NCBI RefSeq assembly: GCF_001570365.1
Contig: NZ_BBYK01000041.1
Span: 1 to 64,000, forward strand
Length of the DNA stretch: 64,000 bases
Origin: Microtetraspora fusca
Lineage (GTDB): Bacteria; Actinomycetota; Actinomycetes; Streptosporangiales; Streptosporangiaceae
Reading direction: 5' to 3'
The translations under genes were made by a program, and so were the position numbers. The notes below the pieces were generated by a model. The model had not been told where the DNA came from. It saw only the letters and a program-made list of their open reading frames with translations, and did not search any database. Positions 8,253 through 17,299 of the stretch are shown here, one piece after another. Position 1 is the stretch's first letter, and each line of letters begins with the position of its first letter.

Positions 8253-9169
8253 CGACACAGAAGCCTCCCGCGCGGACCGTCATGGTCACCGCCCACACGG
8301 GCAGGGAACCGGCCGTCGACAGCGCCAGGCTGGTGATCCACCGGCTGATCGGCGCCGGGCTGCGCGTACGCGTGTTCGACGTCGAGGCGGAGGAGATCGC
8401 CTGCCCCGGCGTCGACGTCGTGCCCGCCACCCCCGCCTCGCTCCACGGGTGCGAGCTGATGATGGTGCTCGGGGGCGACGGCACGCTGCTGCGCGCGGCC
8501 GAGATGGCCCGCCCGGCCGCGGTCCCGCTGCTCGGGGTCAACCTCGGGCACGTCGGCTTCCTCGCCGAGGCCGAGGTCGCCGACCTCGGCGCCGCCGTAG
8601 ACCGCGTGGTCGACGGCCGCTACGAGGTCGAGGAGCGGATGACGGTCGAGGTCGCCATCCGGCTGAACGGCTCCACGCTCGCGGACACGTGGGCGCTGAA
8701 CGAGGCCACGGTCGAGAAGGTCGACCGGATGCTCGAGCTCGTCGCCGAGATCGACGGCCGCCCGCTGTCGCGCTGGGGGTGCGACGGAGTGATCTGCGCG
8801 ACGCCGACCGGCTCCACGGCGTACGCGTTCTCCGCCGGAGGGCCCGTCGTGTGGCCGGAGGTGGAGGCGCTGCTGATGGTGCCGATCAGCGCGCACGCCC
8901 TGTTCGCGCGGCCGATGGTGGTCTCGCCGCGTTCCACGCTCGCCGTGGAGATCGTGCCCGAGACCAGCGCGGGGGTGCTGTGGTGCGACGGCAGGCGCCG
9001 CTTCGACGTCCCGCCCGGCGCCCGGGTGGAGGTGCGCCGGGGAGTCGTCCCCGTACGGCTGGCCCGGCTGCTGGGCGTGGAGACGACCGGAGCGCCGTTC
9101 ACCGACCGCCTGGTCGCCAAGTTCGGCCTGCCCGTGGAGGGCTGGCGCGGGCGCGTCCGCTCCCCCTGA
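8249..9169 (+). CDS. nadK: NAD kinase
   Basis: The 306-residue product carries the NAD kinase GGDGT motif (MVLGGDGTLLRAAEM, near residue 72), the substrate-binding LNEATVEK, and the glycine-rich CATPTGSTAYAFSAGGP. It phosphorylates NAD to NADP in the cytosol using ATP or polyphosphate. GTG 8249 overlaps the tlyA stop by 4 nt, which fixes the start. An 80-nt gap with promoter-like elements separates it from recN. Confidence 0.95.
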   Translation: MTTQKPPARTVMVTAHTGREPAVDSARLVIHRLIGAGLRVRVFDVEAEEIACPGVDVVPATPASLHGCELMMVLGGDGTLLRAAEMARPAAVPLLGVNLGHVGFLAEAEVADLGAAVDRVVDGRYEVEERMTVEVAIRLNGSTLADTWALNEATVEKVDRMLELVAEIDGRPLSRWGCDGVICATPTGSTAYAFSAGGPVVWPEVEALLMVPISAHALFARPMVVSPRSTLAVEIVPETSAGVLWCDGRRRFDVPPGARVEVRRGVVPVRLARLLGVETTGAPFTDRLVAKFGLPVEGWRGRVRSP

Positions 9170-9249
9170 CACCCTCCTTCCTCGAAAATCTTGGCGATTT
9201 GTGCGTAGGATCTCTGGGCGAGATCTGTCGGCGAAACGGGAGGGGACCA

Positions 9250-10968
9250 GTGCGGCCACGGGTCGAGGAGGTCCGGATCCAGGGGCTCGGCGTGATCGAC
9301 GAGGCCGTACTGGAGCTGTCACCGGGGTTCACTGTGGTGACCGGTGAGACGGGCGCGGGCAAGACGATGGTCGTCACCGGGCTCGGCCTGCTGTTCGGCG
9401 GCCGGGCCGACCCGGCGCGGGTCCGTCCCGGGGCGGACCGGGCGACGGTCGAGGGCACCCTGATCGTCAGTCCGGACGGCAAGGTGGCCCAGCAGGTGCA
9501 CGACCTCGGGGGCGAGATCGAGGACGGCGAGCTGATCATCTCGCGGACGGTTTCCGCCGAGGGGCGCTCCCGCGCCTGGCTGGGCGGGCGCACCGTCCCG
9601 GTCGGGACGCTCACCTACATCGCCGACGACCTCGTGGCCGTGCACGGCCAGATGGACCAGCAGCGCCTCCTCCAGCCCGGCCGCCAGCGCGCCGCGCTGG
9701 ACCGGTACGCCGGGGACGACCTGGTCAAGCCGCTACGCGCGTACGAGCAGGCGTACCGGCGGCACCGGCAGGTCGTCGAGCAGCTGCGCGAGCTGACCAC
9801 CCGGGCCAGGGAGCGCGCGCAGGAGGCCGACATGCTGCGCTTCGGCCTGGACGAGATCGAGGAGGCCGAGCCCAGGGTGGGCGAGGACGCCGAGCTCAGG
9901 GAGGAGGCCGAGCGGCTGGCGCACGCCGACGCGCTGCGCACGGCCGCCACCACGGCGCACTCCGCGCTGCTCGGCGACCCCATGGCCGGCCCCCAGATCG
10001 CGCAGGACGCGGTGTCCCTGGTCGGGCAGGCCCGGGCGGCGGTGGAGGCGGTGCGCTCCTTCGACCCGGCGCTCGCCGGGCTCGCCGACCGGCTGGCCGA
10101 GGCCGGATACCTCATCTCGGACGTGGCGACCGAGCTGGCCGCCTACGCCGAGTCCGTCGAGGCCGACCCGGTCCGCCTCGCGGTCGTGCAGGAGCGCAGG
10201 TCCCTGCTGACCGGGCTGTCCCGCAAGTACGGCGAGGACGCCGCCGCGGTGCTCGACTGGGCCCGGAACGCCGCGGCCCGGCTGGCCGAGCTGGACGGCG
10301 ACGACGGACGGATCGAGGAGCTCACCCGCGAGCAGGACGAGCTCGTCGCGCGCCTGGAGGAGCTCGCCGCCGAGCTGACCGCGATCCGGGAGGCCGCGGC
10401 CGAGCGGTTCGGGGCCGCCGTCACCGCGGAACTGGCCGCGCTCGCCATGCCGCACTCTCGGGTCAGCGTCGCCGTGACGCGCGGCGACGGCTTCGGGCCG
10501 CACGGCGTGGACGAGGTGGAGCTGCGGCTGGCCGCGCATCCGGCGGCGCCGCCCCTGCCACTGGGCAAGGGCGCCTCCGGAGGCGAGCTGAGCCGGGTCA
10601 TGCTGGCCATCGAGGTCGTCTTCGCCGGTGCGGATCCCGTGCCGACGTTCGTCTTCGACGAGGTCGACGCCGGCGTCGGGGGCAAGGCCGCGGTGGAGAT
10701 CGGCAGGCGGCTCGCCCGGCTGGCCAGGAGCGCCCAGGTCATCGTCGTCACCCACCTGCCCCAGGTGGCCGCGTTCGCCGACCAGCACCTGGTCGTGGAG
10801 AAGGCGAGCGACGGCAGCGTGGTGCGCAGCGGCGTCGTCGCGCTGACCCAGGAGGGCAGGGCTCGTGAGCTCTCACGGATGCTCGCGGGACTGGAAGATT
10901 CCGAGCTGGGTAGAGCGCACGCCGAGGAGCTCCTCTCGATCGCATTGGCTGACAAGAACGCACACTGA
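9250..10968 (+). CDS. recN: DNA repair protein RecN
   Basis: The 572-residue SMC-like ATPase has Walker A VTGETGAGKTM (~residues 32-42), long helical coiled-coil arms around residues 155-370, signature LGKGASGGELSRVMLA and Walker B TFVFDEVDAGVGG. RecN acts at double-strand breaks with RecA. GTG 9250 gives the family-standard N-terminus (VEEVRIQGLGVIDEA); the much longer open frame upstream is a shadow of nadK. A gap of 73 nt follows before steA. A TAGGAT box (9206-9211) and a GATCTC/GAGATC inverted repeat (9209-9225) upstream hint at its own promoter. Confidence 0.95.
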   Translation: MRPRVEEVRIQGLGVIDEAVLELSPGFTVVTGETGAGKTMVVTGLGLLFGGRADPARVRPGADRATVEGTLIVSPDGKVAQQVHDLGGEIEDGELIISRTVSAEGRSRAWLGGRTVPVGTLTYIADDLVAVHGQMDQQRLLQPGRQRAALDRYAGDDLVKPLRAYEQAYRRHRQVVEQLRELTTRARERAQEADMLRFGLDEIEEAEPRVGEDAELREEAERLAHADALRTAATTAHSALLGDPMAGPQIAQDAVSLVGQARAAVEAVRSFDPALAGLADRLAEAGYLISDVATELAAYAESVEADPVRLAVVQERRSLLTGLSRKYGEDAAAVLDWARNAAARLAELDGDDGRIEELTREQDELVARLEELAAELTAIREAAAERFGAAVTAELAALAMPHSRVSVAVTRGDGFGPHGVDEVELRLAAHPAAPPLPLGKGASGGELSRVMLAIEVVFAGADPVPTFVFDEVDAGVGGKAAVEIGRRLARLARSAQVIVVTHLPQVAAFADQHLVVEKASDGSVVRSGVVALTQEGRARELSRMLAGLEDSELGRAHAEELLSIALADKNAH

Positions 10969-11041
10969 CAGTGTGTGACAAAACTGACACGCTCTGAGCT
11001 GCGGGACCATCTTGGTCGCCCACTCTGGCAGGATGGTCACG

Positions 11042-12238
11042 ATGAAGGTCCCGAGCTTGAACGTTCCGGGCCTCCGCCGCAGGAAGGCAGACGACCTTCC
11101 CGGGGTCACGGCAGTGGCGAGAATCGACAGACGGACCAAGAGGCTGACCAAGCGCCTCAAGTCCGGGGAGATCGCGATTATCGATCACGTCGACGTCGAC
11201 CGAGTGAGCGCGGAGGCCCTTGTCGCGTGTGGCGCGGCCGCGGTGGTCAACGTCGCGGCGGGCATCAGCGGGCGCTACCCCAACCTCGGGCCGCAGATCC
11301 TCGTCGAGGCCGGTGTCATGGTCGTCGACAACGCCTCCCCCGAGCTGTTCGAGCGGATCAAGGACGGCGACGTCGTCCGCGTCCATGAGGGGCAGATCCA
11401 CCTCGGCGACGAGCTCGTGGGCAAGGGTGAGGTGCAGACCGCCGAGTCGATCGAGGCCGCCATGACGGAGGCCAGGGCCGGGCTGTCGGTCCAGATCGAG
11501 GCGTTCGCCGCCAACACCATGGAGTATGTGCGGCGCGAGCGCGATCTGCTCATCGACGGCATCGGCGTGCCCGAGGTCCGCACGGTCATGGAGGGCCGGC
11601 ACGTCCTCATCGTCGTCAGGGGCTACCACTACAAGGAAGACCTCGCGACGCTGCGGCCGTACATCCGGGAGTACCGTCCGGTGCTCATCGGCGTGGACGG
11701 CGGGGCCGACGCCCTGCTGGAGGCCGGCTACCTGCCCGACATGATCGTCGGAGACTTCGACTCGGTGTCGGAGAAGGCGCTGTGCTGCGGCGCCGAACTG
11801 GTGGTCCACGCCTACCGGGACGGCCGCGCTCCGGGCCTGGAGCGCGTGCACCGGCTCGGGCAGCAGGCCGTCGTGTTCCCGGCCACCGGCACCAGCGAGG
11901 ACATCGCCATGCTGCTCGCCGACGACAAGGGGGCGTCACTGATCGTCGCCGTCGGCACGCACTGGACACTCGTCGAGTTCCTCGACAAGGGCCGTTCCGG
12001 CATGGCCAGCACCTTCCTCACCCGGCTCCGGCTGGGCAGCAAGCTCGTCGACGCCAAGGGCGTCAGCAGGCTGTATCGCAGCCGCATCTCCACGCCGTCA
12101 TTGCTGCTCCTCGTCGCCACCACGCTGATCACGATCGGCGTGGTGCTTTCGGTCTCGCCCGTCGGCCGCATCTGGCTGAACGGGTTGATCGAGGCGTGGA
12201 ACGGCTTCACCTTCTGGCTGGTCGGACTCTTCTCGTGA
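11042..12238 (+). CDS. steA: Cytokinetic ring protein SteA
   Basis: The ~398-residue protein belongs to the SteA family. A soluble N-terminal part contains ARIDRRTKRLTKRLKSGE, and a central region resembles thiamin pyrophosphokinase-like folds (IGVDGGADALLEAGYLPDMI then VGDFDSVSE). A C-terminal membrane segment lies around residues 350-372. In Corynebacterium glutamicum SteA and SteB form a complex at the septum that promotes daughter-cell separation. ATG 11042 has AGGA 8 nt upstream; ATG 11033 and TTG 11012 are alternatives. The stop overlaps steB by 4 nt. Confidence 0.88.
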   Translation: MKVPSLNVPGLRRRKADDLPGVTAVARIDRRTKRLTKRLKSGEIAIIDHVDVDRVSAEALVACGAAAVVNVAAGISGRYPNLGPQILVEAGVMVVDNASPELFERIKDGDVVRVHEGQIHLGDELVGKGEVQTAESIEAAMTEARAGLSVQIEAFAANTMEYVRRERDLLIDGIGVPEVRTVMEGRHVLIVVRGYHYKEDLATLRPYIREYRPVLIGVDGGADALLEAGYLPDMIVGDFDSVSEKALCCGAELVVHAYRDGRAPGLERVHRLGQQAVVFPATGTSEDIAMLLADDKGASLIVAVGTHWTLVEFLDKGRSGMASTFLTRLRLGSKLVDAKGVSRLYRSRISTPSLLLLVATTLITIGVVLSVSPVGRIWLNGLIEAWNGFTFWLVGLFS

Positions 12239-13215
12239 TCGATTTCCGTTATCACCTCGTCTCCATCGTGGCGATCTTCCTCGCGCTCACGGTCGGCATC
12301 GTGCTCGGCAGCACCGTCCTGGAGACGCCGTTCTACCGGACGGCAGAGGAGATCACCGGCCAACTGCGCCAGGCGAACACCGAGAACCGGGAGACGATCA
12401 CCGCGTTGCAGGCGCGGGAGAAGGGCGCCGCCGCCTTCGTCACCGCGCACACGGCCGAGCTGGTCCGCGGCCAGCTCCCCGGCGAGCGGGTCGTGCTCGT
12501 CGAGGCACCCGGGGCCCCGGCCGGCCTGCGCGACGACATCGTGAAGGTCCTCGGCGACTCCGGCGCCGTCTACACCGGCCGGGTCAGCCTGACCGAGAAG
12601 TTCCTCGAAGCCGACCAGGCCAACGTCGTCGACCAGCTCGCCGGCACCGTCGCCCCCGTCGGCACGCGGTTCCCCGACGGGGCCACGCCGTACGAGAAGG
12701 CGGCGGCGGTGCTGGCCGGCGCCCTCGTCACCGGCGACCGGGGCCAGGCGGGGCGGGACGACCCGGCCGCCGTGAGCGTGCTCGAGGCGTTCCAGACCGG
12801 CGGCTTCCTGGCCATGGCCGGCTCCCCGGCGCAGCGGGCGAACATCGCCATCGTGGTGGCGCCGGCCCAGCCGTACGAGGGGGAGACCGCCGAAGGCCAG
12901 ACCGCGGCGGTCGTGGCCCTCGCGGCCGGGCTCGACTCCGCGGGCGTCGGCGCCGTCCTGGTCGGCACCACCACCGCCTCCGGCGCGGGCGGCGCGATCT
13001 CCGCCCTGCACGACGCGGGCGAGGCGGCGTCGAACGTCTCGACGGTGGACACCGTCGACATGCCCGCGGGCCGCATCACCGTCGTCTACGCTCTGCGGGA
13101 GCAGCTCGCCGGCCGCTCCGGCGCGTACGGCGTCGGCAGCGACACCACCGCGTTCTCGCCGCCCGTGTCTCCCGGCATCGGCCCGACCCCCAAGCCGGTG
13201 GCCTCGGGCGGCTGA
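12235..13215 (+). CDS. steB: SteB/MctB-like membrane-anchored envelope protein
   Basis: The 326-residue protein starts with a conserved IDFRYHLVSIVAIFLALTVG signal-anchor (residues ~2-25), then a coiled coil (~35-65) and an extracytoplasmic domain. This architecture is shared by the mycobacterial MctB/Rv1698 'copper transporter' family and corynebacterial SteB. Next to steA the division role is the better reading; a copper role is the alternative. The C-terminus is Pro-rich. GTG 12235 overlaps the steA stop. Confidence 0.85.
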   Translation: MIDFRYHLVSIVAIFLALTVGIVLGSTVLETPFYRTAEEITGQLRQANTENRETITALQAREKGAAAFVTAHTAELVRGQLPGERVVLVEAPGAPAGLRDDIVKVLGDSGAVYTGRVSLTEKFLEADQANVVDQLAGTVAPVGTRFPDGATPYEKAAAVLAGALVTGDRGQAGRDDPAAVSVLEAFQTGGFLAMAGSPAQRANIAIVVAPAQPYEGETAEGQTAAVVALAAGLDSAGVGAVLVGTTTASGAGGAISALHDAGEAASNVSTVDTVDMPAGRITVVYALREQLAGRSGAYGVGSDTTAFSPPVSPGIGPTPKPVASGG

Positions 13216-13256
13216 CCGAGCGCGTCCCGAGCACGATCGAGGAAGAGGAGCCTGCT

Positions 13257-14258
13257 GTGGCCAGTCGCCCCTGGACCGGTCTGGTGGTGAGCGCTCTGCG
13301 GCGCACGCCGGCGGGAGCGCGCCCCGGATCGGCGATCGGCGTCCTCGCCGCCGCCGTCGCGGGCGCGGCCGCCGGAGCGGTCGCCGCTCGCGCCGCATAC
13401 GCGGCGTTTCGCCGTCGTCCCCCGATCGGCGACGAGAAGACGTGGACGAGGAGCAACCACAGAGGCGAGCCGATCACCCTGCTGGAGGGCCCGGCCCTGG
13501 TCGCCGGAGCCGGCGCGGCGACGGCGCTCGTGCCGGGCCTGCCCGCGCGGCTTCGCGCCGCCGCGCTGCTCGCCGGTCTCGGCGGCGGTGCCCTCGGCGC
13601 GTACGACGACGTGCTCGGCACGACCACCTCGAAAGGCTTCAAGGGGCACCTGACGGCGCTCGCGCGCGGCGAGGTGACGAGCGGAGCCATCAAGATCATC
13701 GGGATCGGCGCGACCGGCCTCGCCGCGGCGGTGCTCGCCCGCGACCCGGCCGCCCGTCCCTCGGGCGCGGCCGTGGGCGCCCTGGACACGCTGCTCGACG
13801 GTGCCGTCATCGCCGGGAGCGCCAACCTGGCGAACCTCTTCGACCTCCGACCGGGGCGGGCCATCAAGGTCGCGTTCCTGGCCGGGACGCCGCTGCTCGC
13901 GGCCTCCCTCGCGACGCGCACGACCGGCGTCCCCGCGCGGAACGCGACGGCGGCCGTGCTGACCGCGGTCCCGCTCGGCGCGGCCGCCGCGCTGCTGCCG
14001 GAGGACCTGGGAGAGCGGGCCATGCTGGGCGACGTCGGGGCGAACGCGCTCGGCGCCCTGCTCGGGCTCGCCGCCACCGTGCGGCTGGGCCGTACCAGCC
14101 GGCTGGTCGTGCTCGGCACGGTCGCCGCGCTCACCGCCGCGTCGGAGAAGGTCAGCTTCACCAAGGTGATCGCCGCCAACCCCGTGCTCAACCGCGTCGA
14201 CATGCTGGGCCGGCGTCCCGTGCCGCCGCCGCCCGTGGTCGTCTCCGCGACCCCGTGA
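13257..14258 (+). CDS. MraY/WecA-like polyprenyl-phosphate glycosyl-1-phosphate transferase homologue
   Basis: The 333-residue membrane protein has several hydrophobic segments and retains degenerate landmarks of the MraY/WecA family: the YDD pair (GALGAYDDVLG), a Gly-Phe-Lys loop (SKGFKGHLTALARG), an N/D loop (ANLANLFDLRPGRA) and MLGDVGANALGALLG. The HHH loop of true MraY is not seen. The family transfers a sugar-1-phosphate to a lipid carrier at the inner membrane. It sits between steB and murJ (1-nt gap to murJ), with a GAGGAG before GTG 13257. Whether it is catalytically active is uncertain. Confidence 0.72.
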   Translation: MASRPWTGLVVSALRRTPAGARPGSAIGVLAAAVAGAAAGAVAARAAYAAFRRRPPIGDEKTWTRSNHRGEPITLLEGPALVAGAGAATALVPGLPARLRAAALLAGLGGGALGAYDDVLGTTTSKGFKGHLTALARGEVTSGAIKIIGIGATGLAAAVLARDPAARPSGAAVGALDTLLDGAVIAGSANLANLFDLRPGRAIKVAFLAGTPLLAASLATRTTGVPARNATAAVLTAVPLGAAAALLPEDLGERAMLGDVGANALGALLGLAATVRLGRTSRLVVLGTVAALTAASEKVSFTKVIAANPVLNRVDMLGRRPVPPPPVVVSATP

Positions 14259-14259
14259 G

Positions 14260-15951
14260 ATGCGGCTCAGCATGACCCGCCGACTGGGCGCGGGCGTCGC
14301 CGGCGCGGCGGTGCTCATCGGGGCGATCAGCATGCTCGCCCGCGCCACCGGCTTCGCCAAGCAACTGGTCTTCGCCCGCGCGGTCGGCACGAACTGCCTG
14401 TCCACCGCGTACGTCACCGCGAACAACGTGCCGAACATCGTGTTCGAGATCGTCGTCGGCGGGGCGCTCGCCGGGATGGTCGTGCCGGTCCTGGCCGGAG
14501 CCGCCGGGCGCTCCGCCCCCTCTCCCGAGGCCGACAAGGGGGCGCGCGAGGAGGTCGGCTGGATCTCCTCGGCGCTGCTGACCTGGGTGATCGTGCTGCT
14601 GGTGCCGATCGCCCTGTTCACCGCGCTGCTGGCCGGGCCGCTCGTCGGCCTGGTCGCCTCGACCGTCCCCGGGTGCGACGCGGGCCAGGTGGCCGAGATG
14701 GCGACCCGGATGCTGGTCGTCTTCGCCCCGCAGATCCCCCTGTACGGCGTGGCCGTCGTGCTCTACGGCGTGCTTCAGGCCCACCGCCGCTTCTCCGCCC
14801 CCGCCGTCGCCCCGCTGGTCTCGAGCGTGGTCGTCATCGTCGCGTACCTGCTGTTCGTGCCGTTCGGAGGGGTCGGCGCCGACGTGGCCGAGCTGCCGCG
14901 CCCGGCCGAGCTCGCGCTCTCCGTCGGCACCTCGCTGGGGGTGCTCGCCCTGGTCGTCACGGTGATCGGCCCGGTCTCTCGACTCGGCCTGCGCCTGCGG
15001 CCGACGCTGCGCTTCCCTCCCGGCGTCGCCGCGCGGGTGCGCGGACTCGCCCTGGCCGGGCTCGGCGCGCTGGTGGCGCAGCAGGCGGCGACGGCGATCC
15101 TGATCCCCGTGGCCAACCGGATCGGCGGCGGCGTGCTCACCGCGTACGGCTACGCCTGGGCGATCTATCAGGTGCCGTACGCCGTGCTCGCGGTGCCCAT
15201 CGCGACGAGCGCGTTCCCGGTGCTGTCCTCCCGGGCGGCCGACGGCGACCGGGAGGGCTTCGCCGCGCTGTCGGCCCGTACGACGCGGGCCGTGGTGCTG
15301 GTCTCCGGGCTCGCGGCGGGAGCGCTCGCCGCCGTCGCCGTTCCCGCCGCCGAGGTCTTCCTGGCGCAGGCGGACTCCCGCGTCGACATCGCCGAGTTCG
15401 CCCGCGCGATCGCGCTGTTCGCGCCGGGACTGGTCGGCTACGGCCTGACCGCCCATCTCAGCAGGGTGTTGTACGCGGACGGCCGGGGCAGGCAGGCCGC
15501 GCGCGGCCTCGTCGCCGGATGGCTGGTCGTCATCGTCGCCCAGATCGCCTTCGCGGCCGTGCTGCCCGCCGGATGGAAGCTCGCCGGGCTGGCGCTCGGC
15601 CAGGCGGCCGGCATGACGGCGGGGGGAGCGCTCCTGCTCGTCTCGGTGCTGCGGGCCCGCGGCGCGGAGGCGCTGCGCGGCGTACCCCGGGCCGCGGCCG
15701 CCGCGCTGGCCGGCGGGGGCGCGGGCTGGCTGGCCGGCGCGGGAGCCGTACGGCTCGTGGACGTCAGCGGGCCGTGGGCCGGTGCGGGAGCGGCGATCCT
15801 CGCCGGGATCGCCGCCGTCGCCGCGGGGGTCCTGGTGGCGGCGCTGCTCGATCGCGAGGACCTGCGCGCCGTCAGGCCGCGCCGTAAAGCGGCGTCCGGG
15901 ACAGAGGTGGCCGGACCAGAGGCGGCCGGAACGAGGGGGAACGGTGTCTGA
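14260..15951 (+). CDS. murJ: MurJ/MviN-family lipid II flippase
   Basis: The 563-residue polytopic protein has the MurJ N-terminal pattern: GAISMLARATGFAKQLVFAR, then AYVTANNVPNIVFEIVVGGA with the conserved NNVPN. About 14 hydrophobic segments follow, and the C-terminal tail is charged. The family flips lipid-linked cell-wall precursors across the membrane. Actinomycete genomes usually encode another MurJ near the chromosome origin, so this may be a paralogue with another lipid-linked substrate. ATG 14260 follows the preceding stop by 1 nt. It overlaps the glycosyltransferase by 8 nt. Confidence 0.88.
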   Translation: MRLSMTRRLGAGVAGAAVLIGAISMLARATGFAKQLVFARAVGTNCLSTAYVTANNVPNIVFEIVVGGALAGMVVPVLAGAAGRSAPSPEADKGAREEVGWISSALLTWVIVLLVPIALFTALLAGPLVGLVASTVPGCDAGQVAEMATRMLVVFAPQIPLYGVAVVLYGVLQAHRRFSAPAVAPLVSSVVVIVAYLLFVPFGGVGADVAELPRPAELALSVGTSLGVLALVVTVIGPVSRLGLRLRPTLRFPPGVAARVRGLALAGLGALVAQQAATAILIPVANRIGGGVLTAYGYAWAIYQVPYAVLAVPIATSAFPVLSSRAADGDREGFAALSARTTRAVVLVSGLAAGALAAVAVPAAEVFLAQADSRVDIAEFARAIALFAPGLVGYGLTAHLSRVLYADGRGRQAARGLVAGWLVVIVAQIAFAAVLPAGWKLAGLALGQAAGMTAGGALLLVSVLRARGAEALRGVPRAAAAALAGGGAGWLAGAGAVRLVDVSGPWAGAGAAILAGIAAVAAGVLVAALLDREDLRAVRPRRKAASGTEVAGPEAAGTRGNGV

Positions 15952-17068
15952 TCACGACGTGCGCCGCATCGCGCTCGTGCTGGGGACCAGCGCGGGAGGC
16001 GTGGGCCGGCACGTGCGGATGCTCGCCGAGCGGCTCGCCGGAGACGGCCGCCAGGTCGTGGTCGCGGGACCGCGCGCGACCGAGGACGCCTTCGACTTCA
16101 CCGGAGCGGGCGCGCGGTTCGCGGAGGTGCCGATCGCGGACCGGCCGCGTCCCCTGGCCGATGCCGGGGCCGTCCGCCGGCTGCGCGGCGCGCTCAGGGG
16201 CGCGGACGTCGTGCACGCGCACGGACTGCGGGCGGGTGCCTTCGCCGCGCTCGCGCTGATGGGATCCGGGCGCGGGCCGCGCCTCGTGGTCACCCTGCAC
16301 AACGCCGTCACCGCGGGCGGGGCGATCGGCGCCATCTACGGCGTGCTCGAGCGGATCGTGGCGCGCCGGGCCGACGCGGTGCTGGTGGTGTCCCCGGATC
16401 TCGGGGAGCGGATGCGGGCCAGGGGAGCGCGGCACGTCGCCGCCGCCGTGGTGCCCGCGCCGCCTCTCACGCCGCCCGCCCGCGCGCCCGAGGACGTGCG
16501 GCGCGAGCTCGCAGAGCGGGCCGCGGGCTCCTCGGGCTTCTCCGCGGACCGTCCGGTCGTGCTCACGATCGCCAGGCTGGCCCAGCAGAAGGGGCTGGAG
16601 ACGCTGCTGGACGCGGCCGCCGGGCCGTTCGAGACGCGGCCGTTCTTCGTGGTCGCCGGTGACGGCCCGCTGCGGGAGGAGATGCGGGAGCGGATCGACG
16701 CCGAGCGGCTGCCCGTCCTGCTGTACGGCTGGGCCGACCCGGCGGACCTGCTCCAGGTCGCGGACGTGATGCTGGTGCCGAGCCGCTGGGAGGGGCAGCC
16801 GCTGAGCGTCCAGGAGGCGCTGCGGGCCGGGACGCCGATCGTCGCCACCCGGGTCGGCGGCGTCCCCGACCTCGTCGGCGACGCCGCGGTGCTGGTGCCC
16901 GAGGGGGACGCCGCGGCGATGCGCGCGGAGATCGACCGGCTGCTCGGCGAGCCGCGCCTGCTCGCGGTTCTCGCGGAGCGGTCCGCCCGGCGGGGCCGTG
17001 AGCTGCCGGACGAGGCGGACGCGCTGGCCTCGGCCCTGCGGGCCTACTCCGCGGAGGGGCCACTCTGA
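15944..17068 (+). CDS. GT4-family glycosyltransferase
   Basis: The 374-residue GT-B enzyme begins with RIALVLGTSAGGVGRHVRML (N-terminal acceptor domain, GGVGRH loop). Its C-terminal donor domain has VVLTIARLAQQKGLETLLDA and the GT4 E-x7-E signature (EGQPLSVQEALRAG). It would retain anomeric configuration while moving a nucleotide-sugar onto a lipid-linked or protein acceptor at the cytoplasmic face. GTG 15944 has a GAGGGGGA ribosome-binding site; the longer frame from 15782 is inside murJ. Coupling to murJ and the MraY-like gene suggests a shared polymer or glycolipid pathway (inference). Confidence 0.87.
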   Translation: MSDHDVRRIALVLGTSAGGVGRHVRMLAERLAGDGRQVVVAGPRATEDAFDFTGAGARFAEVPIADRPRPLADAGAVRRLRGALRGADVVHAHGLRAGAFAALALMGSGRGPRLVVTLHNAVTAGGAIGAIYGVLERIVARRADAVLVVSPDLGERMRARGARHVAAAVVPAPPLTPPARAPEDVRRELAERAAGSSGFSADRPVVLTIARLAQQKGLETLLDAAAGPFETRPFFVVAGDGPLREEMRERIDAERLPVLLYGWADPADLLQVADVMLVPSRWEGQPLSVQEALRAGTPIVATRVGGVPDLVGDAAVLVPEGDAAAMRAEIDRLLGEPRLLAVLAERSARRGRELPDEADALASALRAYSAEGPL

Positions 17069-17161
17069 CACCCCTTGGCCGGGCGAGGCGCCGTAGGTCG
17101 CCGCTGACCCGGCGATGCGGTCTTCTTGAACATCGGATTAGGTGCGCCCCCACCTGATCCC

Positions 17162-17167
17162 TATACT
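17162..17167 (+). promoter_or_regulatory. -10 box of the terC riboswitch transcript
   Basis: TATACT sits 7 nt before the 5' end of the predicted riboswitch P1 stem (17174), as expected for a transcript starting there. No good -35 is seen at 17-nt spacing (TAGGTG at 17139-17144). Confidence 0.5.
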
Positions 17168-17173
17168 GGGCGC

Positions 17174-17266
17174 GTTGGGGGGAGTATCCCTTCGCGGCGG
17201 TTCCGTCATCACGGTGTCAGCACCCGGGGCCGTCGGTCCGTGTACACGGGCGGGAGAGACTCCGGC
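17174..17266 (+). promoter_or_regulatory. yybP-ykoY (Mn2+) riboswitch upstream of terC
   Basis: The leader carries the family's landmarks in order: GGGGGGAGTATCCC at the 5' side, TTCCGTCATCACGG in the middle, and GGGAGAGACTCCGGC at the 3' side. The outer arms GTTGGGG (17174-17180) and CTCCGGC (17260-17266) can pair with two or three wobbles to form P1. yybP-ykoY RNAs sense Mn2+ and commonly control TerC/Alx-family genes, which matches the downstream gene. The expression platform between 17267 and the TTG at 17300 could sequester GGAGG (17286-17290). Assigned by eye; a covariance-model score would be decisive. Confidence 0.82.
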
Positions 17267-17299
17267 AGTGTGTTTCGCGCGCGCCGGAGGTTAACGATC

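Noticed and set aside
9191-9211. PafBC promoter at recN (TTGGCGATT..TAGGAT)
   Set aside because: The spacing is 6 instead of 8 and the first half lacks TTGTC, so it does not meet the motif.
17126-17299. N-terminal extension of the TerC protein
   Set aside because: The in-frame upstream codons are the riboswitch; the TTG at 17300 has the ribosome-binding site.
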